Assembly (NCBI GenBank): GCA_038203525.1
Contig: JBBRDW010000004.1
Location: 1 to 64,000 of the forward strand
DNA: 64,000 nucleotides
Reading direction: 5' to 3'
From: Limnovirga sp038203525
GTDB lineage: Bacteria > Bacteroidota > Bacteroidia > Chitinophagales > Chitinophagaceae
Each line of letters opens with the position of its first letter. Position 1 is the first letter of the stretch. The notes below the pieces were generated by a model. That model worked only from the letters and a program-made list of their open reading frames with translations. It had not been told where the DNA came from and did not search any database. Of this stretch, positions 1-8,055 are shown piece by piece. The translations under genes and the position numbers were made by a program.

Positions 1-162
1 GAAAGCCGTTATCCCGAAGGTATTAAGCAACTCGCTCAATGGGTAAAAGAAGGTAAACTAAAATTTACCGAAACAATCGTTCAAGGTTTTGATCACCTGC
101 CTAGCGCTTTGATTGGTTTATTCAAAGGCGAGAATACCGGGAAAATGGTTGTAGAAGCATAA
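1..162 (+). CDS. NADP-dependent oxidoreductase, C-terminal fragment
   Basis: The window opens inside this gene; 53 codons and a TAA stop are present. The visible residues (GFDHLPSALIGLFKGENTGK followed by MVVEA) match the C-terminal end of medium-chain NADP-dependent alkenal/one reductases of the prostaglandin reductase or leukotriene B4 12-hydroxydehydrogenase type, where a loop reading LP-AL-GLF-G-N-GK precedes the last beta strand. In that family the enzyme reduces alpha,beta-unsaturated carbonyls with NADPH in the cytosol. Only the tail is visible, so substrate and cofactor are inferred from family resemblance. Confidence 0.75.
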   Translation, partial: ESRYPEGIKQLAQWVKEGKLKFTETIVQGFDHLPSALIGLFKGENTGKMVVEA

Positions 163-178
163 ACACTTTTACTTATAA

Positions 179-241
179 TTTTTTTTTATTGGCCCGGATA
201 CAATGCTACTATTAAGCCCCGGTTGCGTCGCACTCTTGTAC
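179..241 (-). repeat. R repeat, copy 1 (type I core)
   Basis: T-run, GGCCCGG, about 25 variable bases, then TTGCGTCGCACTCTTGTAC at 223-241. It starts about 15 bp after the oxidoreductase stop. The rest of the gap to 636 is AT-rich with no gene seen; it must hold the promoter of the OmpA gene. Confidence 0.85.
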
Positions 242-636
242 TCTTTGTACATTATTCAACATGGGCTGAGGTGTAGAAAAATTAAATTACTCTGCCTAAT
301 AAAATAATATATTTTTCACTCTCTATCCCACATGAAGTTTTCCAATTTCCAACACAGCTTTTGAAACAGTTATTTTAAAAGCCTGCTACCCGATATTACT
401 TGTTATGCCTTTTTTTTACACACAATTTGTGGAGTAATTTACACATTATAAACATTTTTCACCCCTCTTCTCCTAGTCATTCAGTTTTTTCATTCCATTT
501 TTCAATTATTGCCCCAAAGGCTTACCAGTAAAGGGTCTACATAAATTATTTAATGCAAATAACCTGGATGAAAATGGCATTTTTTTCACATTGGACACTC
601 AATTGCCACATTGGTAGAATTAAAAAATAGAAACTT

Positions 637-2889
637 ATGAAAAAACTTTTAAGTGCAGTAGTCGTTTTGTTATGCTTAACCGCATCAACATCAAATGCAC
701 AAATATTTCCCGGCTACAGAACAAGTAATTATTCGGGAGTAAACGGCGTAATTTTTAATCCTGCTAATATTGCAGACAATCGTTACAAGTGGGATTTAAA
801 CCTAATTTCAGTAAATGGATTTGTTGGTAACGATCAAACAAAATTAGGCTTTAGAGACATTACCAAATCGTCCTTTAATGCAGACTCGTTGAAAGCAATA
901 TTATTGCGCGGAGATAACCCTAATTTTAAGTCTCTGGTAAGTGCCGACATTCTGGGACCATCTTTCATGTTCAACACGAAGAACGGATCAGCCTTTGCTA
1001 TTACCACAAGATCAAGAGTATTTTCAAATGCCTCTGGTATTGATGGCACCCTGGCAAGGGCAATTATTGACGCGGGGGAAACAAATGGCGCAGTTTATCC
1101 AGCCTCATTTAATTCTTATCCTGATAGTAAAATAAACACCACCGGATGGACGGAATTGGGTTTATCATTTGCAACCATTTTTACCAAAAAAGACAGTAAG
1201 AATTTTTTGAAAGGCGGCGCAAGCATCAAGTACCTTGCAGGTACTACCAATTCTTATTTAAGACTGCAAAATTTTGATGGCACCATAGGCAGTGGTGTAA
1301 ACGGAACGTATTTTACAAACACAACTGGTAACCTTGCTATTAACAGCACGGGAGCTGATTTTACCGATTACACATTCAAAGATTTTTTTAAGTTTAGCGG
1401 CCATGGCGTTGGTGCAGATATTGGTTTTGTATACGAGTACCGTCCCGCCTCAATTACAATGGCTGATACTATTTATCAGGATAATAATTTCGCTAATAAA
1501 TACAAGCTGAAGATTGGCTTGGCAATCACCGATATTGGCAGAATAAGATTTGAAAAAGACAACACTACTTCTGCATCGTACACGGCAAATGTACCGGGGG
1601 AACAACAGTTTTTGTTGAACCAGTTCGAAGGTAAATCTGTATCACAATACAAATCTATATTGGACCAAAGCCCCTATTTTACCACCACATCCGTCTCAGA
1701 AGCAAAATATAATGTCAACCTGCCTACAACATTACAGCTTGATATAGATTACAACATGGGAGCCGGCTTTTATGCAGATTTAAGCGGACAGATAGGCCTT
1801 ACAAAAAATAATGATGCGCTCAACCAATACAGTTACAACAGCGTATCGTTAACACCACGGTACGAAAAAGGAATTTTTGGAATAGCTGTCCCATTCAATT
1901 ACAATGAACTTACAAAATTTAATGCAGGTTTATCGTTACGCGTAGGACCGGTTTTTCTTGGTTCAGGTTCTATATTCTCTGCGCTGGTTAATAAATCAAA
2001 GCAGGCTGATGCCCACATCGGTATCCGTTTTGGAATGCCCTACAAAAAGAAGATGAGACCCGATACAGACAAGGATGGTGTATTCGATAACCTCGATGCA
2101 TGCCCCGATGTTGCCGGTCCTAAAATGTACAATGGTTGCCCCGACACGGATGGCGATGGTATAATAGACAGCCTGGATAAATGCCCTGCTATTGCAGGCT
2201 TACCACGCTATAATGGCTGCCCAATACCAGACAGTGACGGCGATAGCATAAACGATGAAGAAGATAAATGCCCAACAGTTGCCGGCCTTGTAAAATACAA
2301 TGGCTGTCCAATACCAGACAGGGATAAAGATGGTGTTAATGACGAAGAAGATAAATGCCCTGATGTAGCAGGAACGGCGAAATACTTTGGTTGTCCCGTA
2401 CCAGATTCAGACGGTGATGGCATAAATGATGAAATGGATGTTTGTCCTAACGAGGCTGGCCCTGCATCATCAAAAGGATGTCCCGAAGAAAAAGTTGCAG
2501 TAGAAATAACAGCAGAATTTAAGAACATTTTATTCGATTTTGGTAAAGCAACAATTCGCCCCGAGTCTATGGCAATAATTGTAAAAGCCGTTCTTACAAT
2601 GAACGAACAAATACCAAACTCATCCCTGTATATAGATGGTTATACTGACAGTAAGGGCAGTGTAAAAATAAACAAATCACTTTCATTAAAACGTGCACAG
2701 GCAGTTGTTAATGCGCTTGTAGCAAACGGTATTGATAAATCGAGAATTGCAGCAAGAGGTTTTGGAAAAGATAATCCTAAATGCACCAACGATACCGAAG
2801 AAGGCAGACAGTGCAACAGGCGTGTAGAAGTTGTAATTAAAAATATCAGCGAGAAAAAAGAGGCTGAAGGTTACAAGCTAAAAAACTAA
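637..2889 (+). CDS. DUF5723/OmpA family outer-membrane protein with thrombospondin type 3 repeats
   Basis: A 750-residue cell-envelope protein. Residues 1-21 form a signal peptide (MKKLLSAVVVLLCLTASTSNA). Residues of about 25-460 resemble the DUF5723 beta-barrel-like domain of Bacteroidota (GYRTSNYSGVNGVIFNPANI near the start). About residues 475-625 hold five thrombospondin type 3 calcium-binding repeats, each with a DxDxDG-type loop followed by DxCP and a conserved GCP. The C-terminus (about 630-745) is an OmpA peptidoglycan-binding domain (ILFDFGKATI, DGYTDSKGS, RAARGFGKDNP-like region, NRRVEV). The likely job is anchoring the outer membrane to peptidoglycan. It is monocistronic and ends in a strong terminator at 2905. 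Confidence 0.9.
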   Translation: MKKLLSAVVVLLCLTASTSNAQIFPGYRTSNYSGVNGVIFNPANIADNRYKWDLNLISVNGFVGNDQTKLGFRDITKSSFNADSLKAILLRGDNPNFKSLVSADILGPSFMFNTKNGSAFAITTRSRVFSNASGIDGTLARAIIDAGETNGAVYPASFNSYPDSKINTTGWTELGLSFATIFTKKDSKNFLKGGASIKYLAGTTNSYLRLQNFDGTIGSGVNGTYFTNTTGNLAINSTGADFTDYTFKDFFKFSGHGVGADIGFVYEYRPASITMADTIYQDNNFANKYKLKIGLAITDIGRIRFEKDNTTSASYTANVPGEQQFLLNQFEGKSVSQYKSILDQSPYFTTTSVSEAKYNVNLPTTLQLDIDYNMGAGFYADLSGQIGLTKNNDALNQYSYNSVSLTPRYEKGIFGIAVPFNYNELTKFNAGLSLRVGPVFLGSGSIFSALVNKSKQADAHIGIRFGMPYKKKMRPDTDKDGVFDNLDACPDVAGPKMYNGCPDTDGDGIIDSLDKCPAIAGLPRYNGCPIPDSDGDSINDEEDKCPTVAGLVKYNGCPIPDRDKDGVNDEEDKCPDVAGTAKYFGCPVPDSDGDGINDEMDVCPNEAGPASSKGCPEEKVAVEITAEFKNILFDFGKATIRPESMAIIVKAVLTMNEQIPNSSLYIDGYTDSKGSVKINKSLSLKRAQAVVNALVANGIDKSRIAARGFGKDNPKCTNDTEEGRQCNRRVEVVIKNISEKKEAEGYKLKN

Positions 2890-2904
2890 AAAAGTATATA
2901 AATT

Positions 2905-2941
2905 AAAAAAGCTGCTCCCGTTAAAAGGAGCAGCTTTTTTT
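2905..2941 (+). terminator. Rho-independent terminator of the OmpA-family gene
   Basis: Perfect stem AAAAAGCTGCTCC / GGAGCAGCTTTTT with an 8-nt loop, ending in seven T. It begins 16 bp after the stop codon. The A-run on the other side could let it act on both strands. Confidence 0.9.
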
Positions 2942-2962
2942 GTTAACATAAAAAGCGGAGAA

Positions 2963-3020
2963 TTTTTTTTGGCCCGGCTTTATTAATATTATTAAGCCAG
3001 GTTGCGTCGCACTCTTGTGC
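2963..3020 (-). repeat. R repeat, copy 2 (type I core)
   Basis: Eight T, GGCCCGGC, spacer, then GTTGCGTCGCACTCTTGTGC at 3001-3020. It lies in the convergent gap between the OmpA gene and the minus-strand gene ending at 3166. Confidence 0.85.
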
Positions 3021-3165
3021 GGCTATAACACTGTTGGGCAATGTGCGGTAACCTTACAAAGCCCAACAATTTAAGGGGCCGTATACGCCACCGTGCCTGG
3101 TTTAAATAACGGGAGCACCTGCATTACAAAAGCCGTTTTTTCAAATGCAAATGCCTTTTTTAAAC

Positions 3166-3621
3166 TTATTGAAATGTATTCAGCAATTTCAGTTTCATAA
3201 AACTGCATTTAATACCATTAAGCTGGTAAACCAGTACATCTCTCAAAGACTGGTAAGGGAAATATTCATTTAAAACATTGCGGTATGCTTTTTCAAAAAA
3301 GCACTCTGTAGCCATACAGGTATTCAGTATTTCCTTTAAACTTCCGGCGTTTACAATTGAATGAATACTTCTCAATAATTCATCATACTTAATAAAAGAA
3401 ACTGCAGTTGTTTCTTTTATTTCAAGCATGTTAAGCTGCGATTTTAATTCCTGTTCGTACTGGTTGGTTTCAATGGCAAATCCCCGCAGCGTAAGCCTTA
3501 CAGGATCATCATTCATTTCTTCTGAAACCAATTCAAACTCTTGCCTTGTAAGTTGAAGCAGAGAGAGCAGGTTGTACATTTTGTCTGTGAAAGGTTTTAC
3601 GCGATTTTCCATGGTTAGCAT
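3166..3621 (-). CDS. Hypothetical protein, predicted all-helical, about 150 residues
   Basis: The 151-residue product has no signal peptide or membrane segment and looks helical throughout. The length, N-terminal pattern and the closing motif KAYRNVLNEYFPYQSLRDVL loosely recall the four-helix PA2169/DUF2383 proteins related to ferritin-like folds, but no catalytic signature is visible and I do not assign a function. ATG at 3621 and ATG at 3612 (MENRV) are both possible starts. It stands alone, convergent with the OmpA gene and upstream of a signalling and stress cluster. Confidence 0.6.
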   Translation of the reverse strand: MLTMENRVKPFTDKMYNLLSLLQLTRQEFELVSEEMNDDPVRLTLRGFAIETNQYEQELKSQLNMLEIKETTAVSFIKYDELLRSIHSIVNAGSLKEILNTCMATECFFEKAYRNVLNEYFPYQSLRDVLVYQLNGIKCSFMKLKLLNTFQ

Positions 3622-3883
3622 TTTAGATTGTAATTACGTTTTAAGTTAAAATGGTTAGCGAATGTTTGTCAACAATTAGTATTGCGATTTTAAGTGTATT
3701 TTGACCTAACGAATTGAGAGTGGTGAATGGTGAAATACTGACCATGCACTATTTCCAATTGACGTTTTTCCTAACACTAAAACTCAATTCGGTTCGATTT
3801 ATTTCATTGGTGATGGTTTAATAGTTTTTTTAAATTTTTATTATAGATACTTTAGAACCGGGGAACTTTGTCAACAATATCTG

Positions 3884-3899
3884 TACCACCGCGGTGGTA
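3884..3899. promoter_or_regulatory. Perfect 16-bp palindrome, candidate operator
   Basis: TACCACCGCGGTGGTA is fully self-complementary and GC-rich inside an AT-rich gap. It has no loop, so dimeric protein binding is more likely than an RNA hairpin. It is 263 bp upstream of the 3621 start and 543 bp upstream of the kinase. The regulator is unknown. Confidence 0.35.
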
Positions 3900-4047
3900 T
3901 TTCTACGTTAATAATAAACTTAACATAATAAGTATAATTTTCTTTTGATGCAGGTGTTTAAAATGCTGCTCATAATTTTCTGGCAAAAATGTTGCGTGTT
4001 TTATAATTGAAAATGTTATGCCGGTAGATGGTGCAGCGGGGTATAAA

Positions 4048-4347
4048 GTACAAGAGTCCCGCCTCGGCGCATATGTGTCAAGCTAAATTTTGATAAAAAT
4101 TGCTGAAAGTGTTTACCAGTAATGGTTTTAGATTGTCTTGCATTAAGGATTTAGTGAATGGTTTTAAATATAAAAGCGTTGTCGAATAATCTTACCTTTC
4201 ATTTGCAGGGAAAAAGCAACTGAGTCCTGAAAGGCGCAAAGGGAACCAAAAGTACAAGAGTGCGACGCAACAGAAGCTCAATAGTTGTAATACTGTTGGG
4301 TCAATAAATGTATTCTTTTGCTTGACGCATGTGCGCCTCGGCGGGAA
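4048..4347. repeat. Imperfect inverted repeat with degenerate R core
   Basis: Left arm 4048-4084 starts as an R core (GTACAAGAGT) and continues into CCCGCCTCGGCGCATATGTG then TCAAGCT. The right arm 4319-4347 (TGCTTGACGCATGTGCGCCT then CGGCGGGA) is its approximate reverse complement, about 24 of 28 positions. R copy 3 lies between the arms. Confidence 0.5.
4252..4308 (+). repeat. R repeat, copy 3 (type I core)
   Basis: Exact core GTACAAGAGTGCGACGCAAC at 4252-4271, spacer, then a weak right end (GTTGGGTCAATAAA). It sits in a divergent promoter gap. Confidence 0.85.
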
Positions 4348-4441
4348 GAAAAGCTAAAAAGTAAAACTAAAGCCCGGCCAATAATTGTATTTAATTTTTT
4401 GTTTTCGAAACCCTTTTTTATAGACTATATTCACCTCATCT

Positions 4442-5857
4442 ATGGAGCCTGCTAAAGATAGAGTTGTTTTTTTTGACCGCCGTATCCGTGCGGGATACCT
4501 GCTTGGTTTTATTATGCTGCTTACTTCATACCTGCTTATTCTTTTTGTAAACGGCGAGGTTCAGAAACAGGCGGCTACCATAGTGCATACCAACCTGGTA
4601 CTTACGCAGGTACAATCTCTTTTATCAGATTTAAAAGATGCAGAAACAGGCTTCAGGGGATATCTGGTGATAAAAGACCGACGGTTTCTCGATCCTTTTT
4701 ATGGTGGTGAAAATATGATCAACACTGGTATTACCAATCTTAGAAATTTAACGAAAGACAACCCTGCACAGCAAAGAAGAATTGATACATTGGAAGGGCT
4801 TATAGCAAAAAACCTGGAGATTATAAAAACAGGTATGCAACTTTTTCAAAACTCAGATAAGACAGTGAGCGATTCGATGAAAATACTGGTATATGCCGGC
4901 AAACAACAAATGGAAGGTACCGGCGAGTGCGTACAGCGCATTAAAGCGACTGAGCTTAATTTACTTGATGAGCATACGAAAGGATTGAAGGCTTACAATA
5001 ATGCTGTTAAGATTATCAATATAGCTTCACTACTTGTTGTGTTTCTGTTAACTGCCTATTCCATGATAACATACAGAAGAGAGAAGAAATTAAAAAAGCA
5101 ATCGCATGATGCATCGGTGTTAAACAGGGAGGAGTTGGGCGAAAGTTTAAAAGACTTAAAAAGTGCAAATGAAGAATTGATAGTATTAAGGCGTAACGAA
5201 AAATTTGCAGTTACTGGCCGCATAGCACGAACTATAGCGCATGAAGTAAAAAACCCGTTAACCAATATCAATCTTGCTGTTGAGCAGTTAAAAGACCAGA
5301 TGCCACCGGATGAAGAATCGAATTTTCTGTTCAGCATGATTGCCCGCAATGGCAACCGTATTAATCAGCTGGTTTCAGACCTGCTTAATTCAACTAAAGT
5401 TTCGGAACTGAAAGTTGAAAGAGTTTCGGTTAATACCTTACTTGATGAAACACTGGAAAGCGCCAAAGACCGCATTGAATTAAGCAATGTAACAGTAGAA
5501 AAAAATTATACTACAGATCCATGCGATGTAGCGGTGGACAAGGAACAAATAAAAATCGCATTTCTTAACATTATTGTAAATGCAGTTGAAGCTACGGAAG
5601 CCGGTACAGGCAAGCTGATAATAAAAACAGAAAAAAGGTTTAATAAATGTGTAGTTATAATAAAAGATAATGGTAGGGGCATGGCAGAAGAAGACTTGCT
5701 TAAATTATTTGAACCATATTTTACCCGTAAACCAAAAGGTACCGGGCTTGGCCTTACGCATACCCAAACCATCGTCTTTAACCACAAGGGCTCTATTCAC
5801 GTAACCAGTAAAGAAGGCGGGGGTACCGTATTTGAAATTATACTCAACTTGGCTTAG
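4442..5857 (+). CDS. CHASE3-domain sensor histidine kinase
   Basis: A 471-residue membrane kinase. One transmembrane helix at about 18-38, an extracytoplasmic CHASE3 sensor (about 40-185, with the signature DAETGFRGYL), a second helix at about 187-208, a short coiled coil, then HisKA with phosphoacceptor H267 in IAHEVKNPL and a HATPase_c domain with the N box (NIIVNAVEA), G1 (DNGRGM), F box (FEPYFTRK) and G2 (GTGLGL). It autophosphorylates and should pass phosphate to a response regulator. The single-domain regulator at 6649 and the NtrC-type regulator at 8056 are the nearest candidates, but neither is in the same operon. The CHASE3 ligand is unknown. Confidence 0.92.
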   Translation: MEPAKDRVVFFDRRIRAGYLLGFIMLLTSYLLILFVNGEVQKQAATIVHTNLVLTQVQSLLSDLKDAETGFRGYLVIKDRRFLDPFYGGENMINTGITNLRNLTKDNPAQQRRIDTLEGLIAKNLEIIKTGMQLFQNSDKTVSDSMKILVYAGKQQMEGTGECVQRIKATELNLLDEHTKGLKAYNNAVKIINIASLLVVFLLTAYSMITYRREKKLKKQSHDASVLNREELGESLKDLKSANEELIVLRRNEKFAVTGRIARTIAHEVKNPLTNINLAVEQLKDQMPPDEESNFLFSMIARNGNRINQLVSDLLNSTKVSELKVERVSVNTLLDETLESAKDRIELSNVTVEKNYTTDPCDVAVDKEQIKIAFLNIIVNAVEATEAGTGKLIIKTEKRFNKCVVIIKDNGRGMAEEDLLKLFEPYFTRKPKGTGLGLTHTQTIVFNHKGSIHVTSKEGGGTVFEIILNLA

Positions 5858-5888
5858 CTCTTTAAAATATAGTTTGTCTATCTGCAAT

Positions 5889-5924
5889 AAAAAAGCCTTA
5901 TTCCGTTATGGAAAAGGCTCTTTA
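5889..5924. terminator. Probable bidirectional terminator between convergent genes
   Basis: Imperfect stem AAAAAGCCTT / AAAGGCTCTTT with A-rich and T-rich flanks, between the kinase stop (5857) and the minus-strand CsbD-like stop (5945). Confidence 0.6.
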
Positions 5925-5944
5925 AAAAAATAAATTTCATCAAA

Positions 5945-6136
5945 TCAAAGTTCATCAATCCATTGCTTAACTGCTTCTTTGGTTTTTCCGGTTTTCTTTT
6001 GCAGACGGCCAACCAGTTCATCATCTTTGCCTTCTTCGTAAAGCAGGTCATCATCGGTCAGGTCTGCATACTGCTGCTTAGCTTTACCTTTAAGCTCGTT
6101 CCAGCTCCCTTTTAATTTTAGTTTCCAGCTTTCCAT
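5945..6136 (-). CDS. CsbD-like stress protein
   Basis: About 63 residues (MESWKLKLKGSWNELKGKAK then a charged tail), the length and pattern of the CsbD family: W-x3-KG-W-x2-KGK near the start and a GRLQKKTGKTKEAV segment. CsbD proteins are small, soluble, charged proteins induced by stress in many bacteria; their biochemical role is not established. I chose the ATG at 6136; an in-frame TTG nine bases upstream (6145) is less likely. The neighbouring small membrane protein at 6339 is also of a kind often found in stress-response clusters. Confidence 0.88.
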   Translation of the reverse strand: MESWKLKLKGSWNELKGKAKQQYADLTDDDLLYEEGKDDELVGRLQKKTGKTKEAVKQWIDEL

Positions 6137-6210
6137 GTTCTTCAATTTAAGTTATTAAAAAAAAATTTGTATTCAGCCTAAAAACTATTGCCGAAAAGCA
6201 ACAGCATATT

Positions 6211-6261
6211 TAGCCCGTCAATTATTTTTCATAGCATCGTCTGTTGCGTCGCACACTTGTA
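6211..6261 (-). repeat. R repeat, copy 4 (type I core, T variant)
   Basis: Degenerate TAGCCCG end, spacer with ATAGCATCG, then GTTGCGTCGCACACTTGTAA. It lies between the CsbD-like gene and the small membrane-protein gene. Confidence 0.75.
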
Positions 6262-6338
6262 AAGCATATCTGTATTCAGCAACGTGCCTTCTTCAAAACA
6301 AATCTTAAAATCTTGTTGTAAAGCATTCTCACTTAATA

Positions 6339-6482
6339 TCAGCTTCGTATTATTTTAAGCAGAATTGCAATTATTGCAATAACAAGCAAAACATGAATAA
6401 GGCCCGATGCACCGTAAACAAAGAAGCCAAGTGCCCAAAATATTACCAGAATAACTGCAATTAGATAAAGTAAGTTGCCCAT
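6339..6482 (-). CDS. Small hydrophobic membrane protein, lmo0937 family-like
   Basis: A 47-residue gene: ATG at 6482, TGA ending at 6339. The product begins MGNLLYLIAVILVIFWALGF, continues with FVYGASGLIHVLLVIAIIAI and ends LLKIIRS: two transmembrane helices joined by a short glycine-containing turn. This is the pattern of the lmo0937-like small membrane proteins widespread in Bacteroidota. No function is established for the family. Its position beside csbD-like and signalling genes suggests an envelope-stress role, which is inference. Confidence 0.8.
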   Translation of the reverse strand: MGNLLYLIAVILVIFWALGFFVYGASGLIHVLLVIAIIAILLKIIRS

Positions 6483-6648
6483 ATTTTTATTTTTTATTAT
6501 ATAGTATATTGAAAAAATAATGCCAAAATTTTAACTAATCTAAAACCCGGCTATAATATACATTTAGAAAAAGAAGATGCTGCTAAAACAAAAAAATGAG
6601 GAGAGAATTCCACAAATGAAAAAAGGTGATACACAAATAAGGGGAATA

Positions 6649-7059
6649 TTAATGCACAAATTTTTCAAGTGTTGCGGCCATTGCCGTGCGTGTAAATGGT
6701 TTGCCAAGAAAGTAATCGGCGCCTTTATTAAGTGCATTAAGTTGGTCAGGGCCTGTATCGTGTGCTGTTATCATTATAATACCTGTAGTTGGATAGTTTT
6801 CTTTCAAAAAAGAAATAAACTCAACTCCCAGACCATCCGGTAAATGGTTGTCAAGAATAAGAATATCAGGAATATTATTTTCTAAAGATTTCATTGCATC
6901 GGCAAGGGTATTAACAAAAGTAGATGCCATCTTTTTTTGTTTTAATATACCCGTTAGCAGGTAACAGATATCAGTATCATCCTCAACAATCAGAGCTCTG
7001 TACAATTTGGTATTAATGTTATCCATTTTTAAATCAGGCATATTTGCAACAAGTGGCAA
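6649..7059 (-). CDS. Single-domain response regulator (receiver only)
   Basis: 136 residues, essentially one CheY-like receiver: acidic pair ED at 26-27, phosphoacceptor D70 in LILDNHLPDG, conserved T98 (IIMITAHD) and K120 before PF. There is no output domain, so it acts by phosphotransfer or protein contact. Alternative starts are M1 (7059), M7 and M12 (7026, MDNINTK); the receiver begins at about residue 20, so the exact start does not affect the domain. It could be paired with the CHASE3 kinase, 0.8 kb away. Confidence 0.9.
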   Translation of the reverse strand: MPLVANMPDLKMDNINTKLYRALIVEDDTDICYLLTGILKQKKMASTFVNTLADAMKSLENNIPDILILDNHLPDGLGVEFISFLKENYPTTGIIMITAHDTGPDQLNALNKGADYFLGKPFTRTAMAATLEKFVH

Positions 7060-7590
7060 TAATCGTGTAAACTATCATGTCTAAGCCAATAAGGTGTCTT
7101 ATTAAATTATAAAATTCGTTTTATTACTGCATTTGTTAGTATAAAAAAAGCTAAAAATTATTTAGGGTTTTTAAGCCCCAACTATGAATGACTCGTTATT
7201 TCTACATGATGTTGACTATTTACCACAAAAAAATAACTACAGCGGACAAATCAATTTTTGTACTTACTCACTATGTATAGAATTATTTAGAAAGAATGTT
7301 CTTTGTGCTCAATTATTATCGAATTGCTGAGGAGTGCGGCGGCACCAGAGCAAGAAAGTTTTAGTACTGCAAGGACAATAAAAATTCTTGCAAGGCGATT
7401 TCCTGCCGGGTGCCTAGTATTTAACTAATTTATACAGAAAATTTCTGGCAAGGTTTTTATATAAGTAAGTATACCAGCTTTTAATATTAATTGTAGTGAT
7501 TATTATTATTTACGGCCGTTGCCACCATGAAAAACACCATTGGCCGGGCTGGTATTTTATTATCCACTTGTTAAAATTCAATAACAAACA
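7060..7590. other. 530-bp divergent intergenic region
   Basis: AT-rich gap between the receiver gene and the YXWXGXW gene. No gene seen. Around 7330-7430 there are GC-richer fragments (a GAGTGCGGCGGCACC stretch, two CTTGCAAGG-like words) that may be a decayed R copy, too weak to call. Confidence 0.4.
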
Positions 7591-7878
7591 ATGAAACAAT
7601 TAATTGTTATCGGTTGCCTGTTTATTACACTTGCCAGTTTCTGGGGGTGCAAAACAGTGGTACCGGTTAGGCCGCCTGAGCCGTCTGTTATGGTGGTAAG
7701 GCCACCCCAGCCAGGACCGTCCTATGTATGGGTTGAGGGCGAATGGTATAGCCGCGGAGGGAAATATTATCGTAGCCCGGGAAGCTGGGTACGGGCTAAA
7801 CGAGGTCGCAGTTGGGTACAGGGTCACTGGGCTAATAACAAACGCGGTCATTACTGGGTGGGCGGCTATTGGAAATAG
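7591..7878 (+). CDS. YXWXGXW repeat-containing lipoprotein
   Basis: A 95-residue secreted protein. Residues 1-20 form a lipoprotein signal ending in a lipobox-like SFWGC (Cys20). A proline-rich linker (VRPPEPSVMVVRPPQPGP) follows, then three aromatic repeats: YVWVEGEW, SWVQGHW and YWVGGYW. This is the YXWXGXW pattern (BcpO-like) common in Bacteroidota and proteobacterial envelope proteins of unknown function. It is probably membrane-anchored by lipid. It sits between two regulator genes as a single transcription unit. Confidence 0.85.
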   Translation: MKQLIVIGCLFITLASFWGCKTVVPVRPPEPSVMVVRPPQPGPSYVWVEGEWYSRGGKYYRSPGSWVRAKRGRSWVQGHWANNKRGHYWVGGYWK

Positions 7879-8055
7879 TGGCGAAATTGAAATTAAATTT
7901 TGTTTGATAGGGGGTAATCGCAGGTTTGCATACAGTTTAATGACTTTTGCAGGCCTGCTTTAGTTTAAAAACCCTCCCGGGAATAATAGATTTTTATTAA
8001 ACACCAATTAAGCCTACCTTGTAAAAGGCTATTTATAAAAAAAAGCCATGGTATT

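Larger units (their letters stand above)
3622..4441. other. 820-bp divergent intergenic region
   Basis: No credible gene. It holds a perfect 16-bp palindrome (3884-3899), an R copy (4252-4308) and an imperfect inverted repeat around that copy (4048-4084 and 4319-4347). Promoters for the genes starting at 3621 and 4442 must lie here, but no clear -33/-7 pair could be picked. Confidence 0.6.

Noticed and set aside
6577..6843. 88-residue Cys-rich plus-strand frame
   Set aside because: Antisense to the receiver-domain gene, whose catalytic residues are all present.
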